DNA of 64,000 bases, taken from the NCBI GenBank assembly GCA_934045905.1, contig OW203768.1, forward strand, positions 21,776,770 to 21,840,769, given 5' to 3'. Numbering within the stretch: position 1 is the stretch's first letter; every line of letters starts with the position of its first letter. Source of the stretch: Leuctra nigra. Taxonomy: Eukaryota; Arthropoda; Insecta; Plecoptera; Leuctridae. The position numbers and the translations under genes are program-made. A model generated the notes under the pieces. The model was not told the origin of the DNA. It made no database searches and saw only the letters and a list, made by a program, of their open reading frames with translations. Below are positions 59,518 to 64,000 of the stretch, piece by piece.

Positions 59518-62500
59518 GGGTCACCCGGGGGAAGTGTGGACGCTTTTTAAGTAGTTGGACACAAGTCCTTGAGCAAATCAATCCAAAATTTCAGGAAGTC
59601 TCGAACACATTCCTGGCGTTATGTAAAAAAATTAAAAAAAGTCAGAATTATATTGTCAATGAGTAGGCGATAAGAAAATGTAGCCACACCTTCGTGTCAC
59701 ACTTCCCCCATTAAAATGGGGGAAGTGTGACACGGACTGGGGGAAGTGTGACATGTACTGATAATAAGTGCATTCTAATGTGTAAGGAACCCTCCTTACA
59801 CATTAGAATGCACTTATTATTCTAATATAATGCCTTAATGAGGATGCTTTTTAAGGTCCATAGTTATGAACAATCAAAAATGAAAAAAATTGAATAGTTT
59901 TAATCAGAAATTAATGATAAGACAGCTAGATACAAAATTAATAAAGTTATTCACAAAGTATTCCGGCTCTCGAAAACCAAAGAAACTGATCCAGGGTATT
60001 TGTATCTGATTCTGCAGGCTGTGTTAAACATTATTGGCTCAGGCAAAATCAGTAAAATGTCATCCACACTTACAAGTTTGCAAAAATACCTGACAAAAAA
60101 TAAAAAATTAACAAAAAAATTACATAAATCGACAAAAATCAACAAATTTTATTAAAAAAATAATAAAATCACATGATAATTGATGAGAACCAATTGCCAC
60201 AATAATTTCTTACGTACTAGGAAAACGCTCAATGTAACGCGTTGATGAGCGAGCACAGAATGCAACATTCCCAGTCACGATAAACGACACGGCACAGGAC
60301 GATTTTCTCTGCAACTTTCCAATGTCCATATAAATACTCTGGATGAATATCAGATCCATTGTGTCGTGACTTTCCTACGTCATACTTTTTCCAGCTATTA
60401 ACAACCCGTACTAAACTCGTAAAATGACAATTAATACTTGACTGATTGGGCTTAACATGTGTAAAATTTTAGACTAGGAAAACGCTCAGTGTAACGCGTT
60501 GATAAGCGAGCACGGGTACGTGCAAATTCTCGAACCGGAAATGCGTACACAACGCACAGAAAACATATACATCCATATGGAATTGATTATGATATCAACT
60601 TAAAAGTGTATGCTTTTCATCGAAACTTTAAAATAGCATCTAAGCACCTGGTTCATAAAGCAAATCAGAATCAATTTTCAATTGGCACTGGAAAACATTC
60701 ATTTCGATACTTCATTACTGACAGATATTAAAAATGTAAATAACTTCATACGTTCTTAACTGATTGGGATGAAATTTTGTAAAATAAGAGACAATATTGG
60801 TCTTAATGATCATGCAAAATATGAGTTTGATCAGAATTATCGAAGACCGTTTTCATTTTTCAGCCTATCAGGAGATATTTATTTAAATTTTAACCAATGA
60901 ATCTGAGTAACGCGTTGATGAGCGAGCACGGATACGCGCAACACCTCGAACCGAAATTCTGTCTATCGAAAATGTCATTAAAAGCCAATAATTCTAAAAT
61001 TTCGCCACAGATTTGTATAGAAATCTCAAAACATTCCTAAAATATTGGTCCAAATAACCATGCAAAGCTTTAAGTTGATCAATTGAACCTTTATGATTGA
61101 ACTGTTCCGTGTTAATTTTCAAAAATCACAGGATCTCCTTCAAAAAATATACCTGAGACCACTCATATGATATAAGTGTGTCTACACAATATCAGATCGA
61201 CTGTTGAACGGTCATTATCAGTTTCATTTGCGTTTGAAAGTTTCTGCTCTAACTACCTTGCCTTGAACTGAAGAGTCGAAGTCGCCGTGAATTTGACAGC
61301 CAACACGCTAATAGTCCGTAAAATGTCAATAACGTTTGGATTTAAACACAGATTAGTATGAAAATTGTCAAAAATGCAGATAATGTTGGACCCAACCATC
61401 ATGCGAAGTTATAAGTTGATCGTTCAATCGGTTATAGTTTAAATTTCTAAAAACACAGGAAAGATGGTTTTAAATTTTAACCAATGGGAGGATTTGGCTG
61501 AAACTTTGTTTGATTGGGTACAATGTTGGGGGTAATGACTTGTCAAAATTTCAATTTGATCAAAACAACCAATCGAAAGTTAATTTTTTTTAAATTTGAA
61601 CCAATCAATGGATTTCAAAAAAATTAGGGTCTGCAACAATCAGAAATGTTACGTACATGTGTGCAAAATTTCAGCTCGATCGAAGAAAAACTCTGACCTG
61701 TATATCGTCAGTAACAGAAAAAAAAAAAAAAAAAAAAAAAAAAAAACAGAGGTCCGTGCCAAAAGAGCCAAATGGAGACGCTCGCTTCGCTCGCTCAATT
61801 ATGTTGGTCTTGATCACCATGCAAAATGTGAACTTAATCGGAAAATTTTGATTGTCGACCAATCAGAAGATATTATTTAAACTTAAACAAATTGGAGGAT
61901 TTGGCCTTCGTACTGCATCCGATTTGACTTGCGCTAGTTTTACTGTAAATTGTGAACCGCTTGGCTGCTCTACAGGCCTTGGAGCAGAAGCTTAAAGAAG
62001 GCAGGGATGAAAATGTAGTAAATATTTCAAGATTATGGAATAAAATGTCCCTAAAATTAGACTGAAAATTGGCAAAACTACCTTAAATGTTGGTACCAAT
62101 GACCATGCAAAGTTTTAAGTTGGTCGGTTAATCGGTTCTAGTTTAAATTACAAAAATCACCGGAAAATGGTTTCAAATTTGAACCAATGGGAGGATTTGG
62201 CTGAAATTTATTATGATTGGGTACAATGTTGGTTGCAATGACTTTGCTAAATTTCAAATTGATCGGACCAACCAATCAAAAGATTTTTTTTTTAATGTGA
62301 ACCAATCAGGGGACTTCAAAAATATAAGGGTCTGCAACGCCCGGAAATGGTCAGTACATGTGTGCAAAATTTCAGCTAGATCGAAGAAAAACTGTGACTT
62401 GTATATCGTCAGTAACAGAAAAAAAAACACACACACAAAAAAAAACAGAGGTCCGTGCCAAAAGAGCCAAAAGGAGACGCTCGCTTCGCTCGCTCAATAA

Positions 62501-63722
62501 ATGATGTGAATAGGCCACATTAATACATCTGTACTGTACACCAGCTGTTTAAAAGCATGCACATTTTGGTAAATAACTAGGAAAACGCTCAGTGTAACGC
62601 GTTGATGAGCGAGCACGGATACGCGCAAATTCTCGAACCGGAAATGCGTACACAACGCACAGAAAACATATACATCCATATTGAATTGATTATGATATCA
62701 ACTTAAAAGTGTATGCTTTTCATCGAAACTTTAAAATAGCATCTAAGCACCTGGTTCATAAAGCAAATCAGAATCAATTTTCAATTGGCACTGGAAAACA
62801 TTCATTTCGATACTTCATTACTGACAGATATTAAAAATGTAAATAACTTCATACGTTCTTAACTGATTGGGATGAAATTTTGTAAAATAAGAGACAATAT
62901 TGGTCTTAATGATCATGCAAAATATGAGTTTGATCAGAATTATCGAAGACCGTTTACATTTTTCAGCCTATCAGGAGATATTTATTTAAATTTTAACCAA
63001 TGAATGGATTAAAAAAAAAATTGTATGCAAACAGAGAAGGTTGGTTTTACATGTGTACAACATTTCAGCTCGATCAAAGAAAAACTCTGACCTGTATAGC
63101 CAAAAAATGAGTTTGATCAGATTTATCGAAGACCAGTTTCATTTTTCAACCTACCATCAGGAGATGTTTATTTAAATTTTAACCAATCAATTTTTTTCAA
63201 AAAAATTAGGGGTCAGCAAACAGAAAAGGTTGTCTCCACATGTGTGCAAAATTTCAGCTCGATCGAAGAAAAACTCTGACCTGTATAGCGTCAGTAAACG
63301 GAAAAAAAACAAAAAAAAAACAGAGGTCCGTGCCAAAAGAGCCAAAAGGAGACGCTCGCTTCGCTCGCTCAAAAAGGTACAGATAATGATTTTTCACTTT
63401 CTTTGAATATTTTGTCATTATTAAGACTATTAGTGACAGAATGCATTAAAAAATATATCATATTTTATTTTGTAAAAATTTTATTATAATGCCAACTTTC
63501 TAGAAACTAGTAGAATTATGATTTACAGTTATTTTGCAAGTTGATATTAATGACATTATACAACGAACGGAGCACAAATATTTATACTGGATTTTATGTT
63601 TTAGGAGTCTCAACAAATATCCTAATATAATGCAATTTTTGTTTTTTAATTAAATTTTAAAACGGGATAGTTATAAGGCCGGTGTGACACTTCCCTAGAA
63701 TCACACTTCCCCCGGGTGGCCC
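59518..63722. mobile_element. TA-flanked element with GGGTCACCCGGGGGAAG ends, filled by later insertions
   Basis: GGGTCACCCGGGGGAAGTGT at 59518 and its near complement ending GGGTGGCCC at 63722. TA at 59516-59517 and 63723-63724. Repeated GGGGGAAGTGTGACA motifs near both ends (59700-59755, 63680-63710) resemble the subterminal motif design of the pogo-like element at 5472. The interior 60217-63371 consists of CTAGG-family copies. No transposase is seen. Confidence 0.75.
60217..63371 (+). repeat. Cluster of CTAGGAAAACGC-family copies in one direction
   Basis: Heads at 60217, 60474, 62577 and an incomplete head at about 60905; tails (GACGCTCGCTTCGCTCGCTC) near 61780, 62480 and 63352. The clearest full unit is 62577-63371 (about 795 bp). 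The interior has recurring 'aaccaat', 'gatcgg' and 'tgtgcaaaatttcagctcga' phrases and an A-rich tract before the tail. Non-coding; the class is unknown. Confidence 0.75.
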
Positions 63723-63759
63723 TAATTTTTTTTTCCAAAAACCAACCAATTAATACTTA

Positions 63760-64000
63760 CTAGGAAAACGCTCAGTGTAACGCGTTGATGAGCGAGCACG
63801 GGTACGTGCAAATTCTCGAACCGGAAATGCGTACACAACGCACAGAAAACATATACCTACATCCATATTGAATAGAAATATGATCACTAAATGAACATAA
63901 AAGTATTTAATGCTTTTCATCGAAACTTGAAAATAGCATCAAAGCACCCTGGTAAATATAGCAAATCAGATTCAATTCAAGTGGCACTGGAAAACATTCA
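63760..64000 (+). repeat. CTAGGAAAACGC-family element, cut by the window edge
   Basis: Head CTAGGAAAACGCTCAGTG at 63760, body like 62600-62810, running out of the window. Confidence 0.75.

Overview
This is a metazoan genome window, probably from an arthropod. Coding sequence is split by GT-AG introns, there is almost no other host coding sequence, and the rest is a dense mosaic of nested transposable elements (TEs). The arthropod guess rests on a Diedel-like domain in the one clear host gene. No species can be named.

The main object is a six-exon minus-strand gene (44985 down to 4158). I rebuilt it by matching splice sites and reading phase: 44985-44925, 41717-41622, 40644-40264, 31520-31356, 30619-30336, 4520-4158. 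The exons sum to 1350 nt, which is 449 residues plus a stop. The product is a secreted protein: signal peptide, cysteine-rich Diedel-like domain, two canonical EF-hand loops, then a trypsin-fold domain in which all three catalytic residues and the activation site are lost (a serine protease homologue).

The most striking structure is in intron 5. From 30335 down to 17301 it is a tandem array of a 99-bp unit. The unit is a copy of the exon 5/intron 5 junction: the last 54 bp of exon 5 plus the first 45 bp of the intron, including the GTAAGT donor. Donor spacing fits 131 periods (with eight 98-bp units), so the pre-mRNA would carry 132 tandem donor positions, one of them visibly mutated. Because 99 is a multiple of three and the unit is open in the exon 5 frame, the real donor or any of the next 40 copies could be joined to exon 6 in frame. 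The array also has higher-order duplications (3857, 3957 and 891 bp).

Region by region: 1-4150 holds foldback elements, a possible second minus-strand terminal exon (2009-2199) and one copy of a duplicated segment. 4521-17300 (distal intron 5) holds an apparently intact pogo/Tigger-type transposon with a PHD-finger transposase, tRNA-derived sequence, repeats rich in TGACGTCA/ACTTCCGG/ATGGCGGC, a Helitron-like end, a decayed LINE carrying a TTAA foldback element, and other MITEs. 17301-30335 is the array. 30336-44985 holds exons 5 to 1 with introns carrying hAT-type, mariner-type and RTE-type insertions. 45134-50447 is a mariner-type foldback element split by a non-autonomous LTR retrotransposon. 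51240-64000 is intergenic TE nesting: a LINE 3' end split by a hAT element, TTAA and TA foldback elements, the second copy of the duplicated segment, and a 4.2-kb TA-flanked element filled with copies of a CTAGGAAAACGC-ended family.

Apart from the serine protease homologue and possibly the 2009-2199 exon, every coding piece I recognise belongs to a transposable element.
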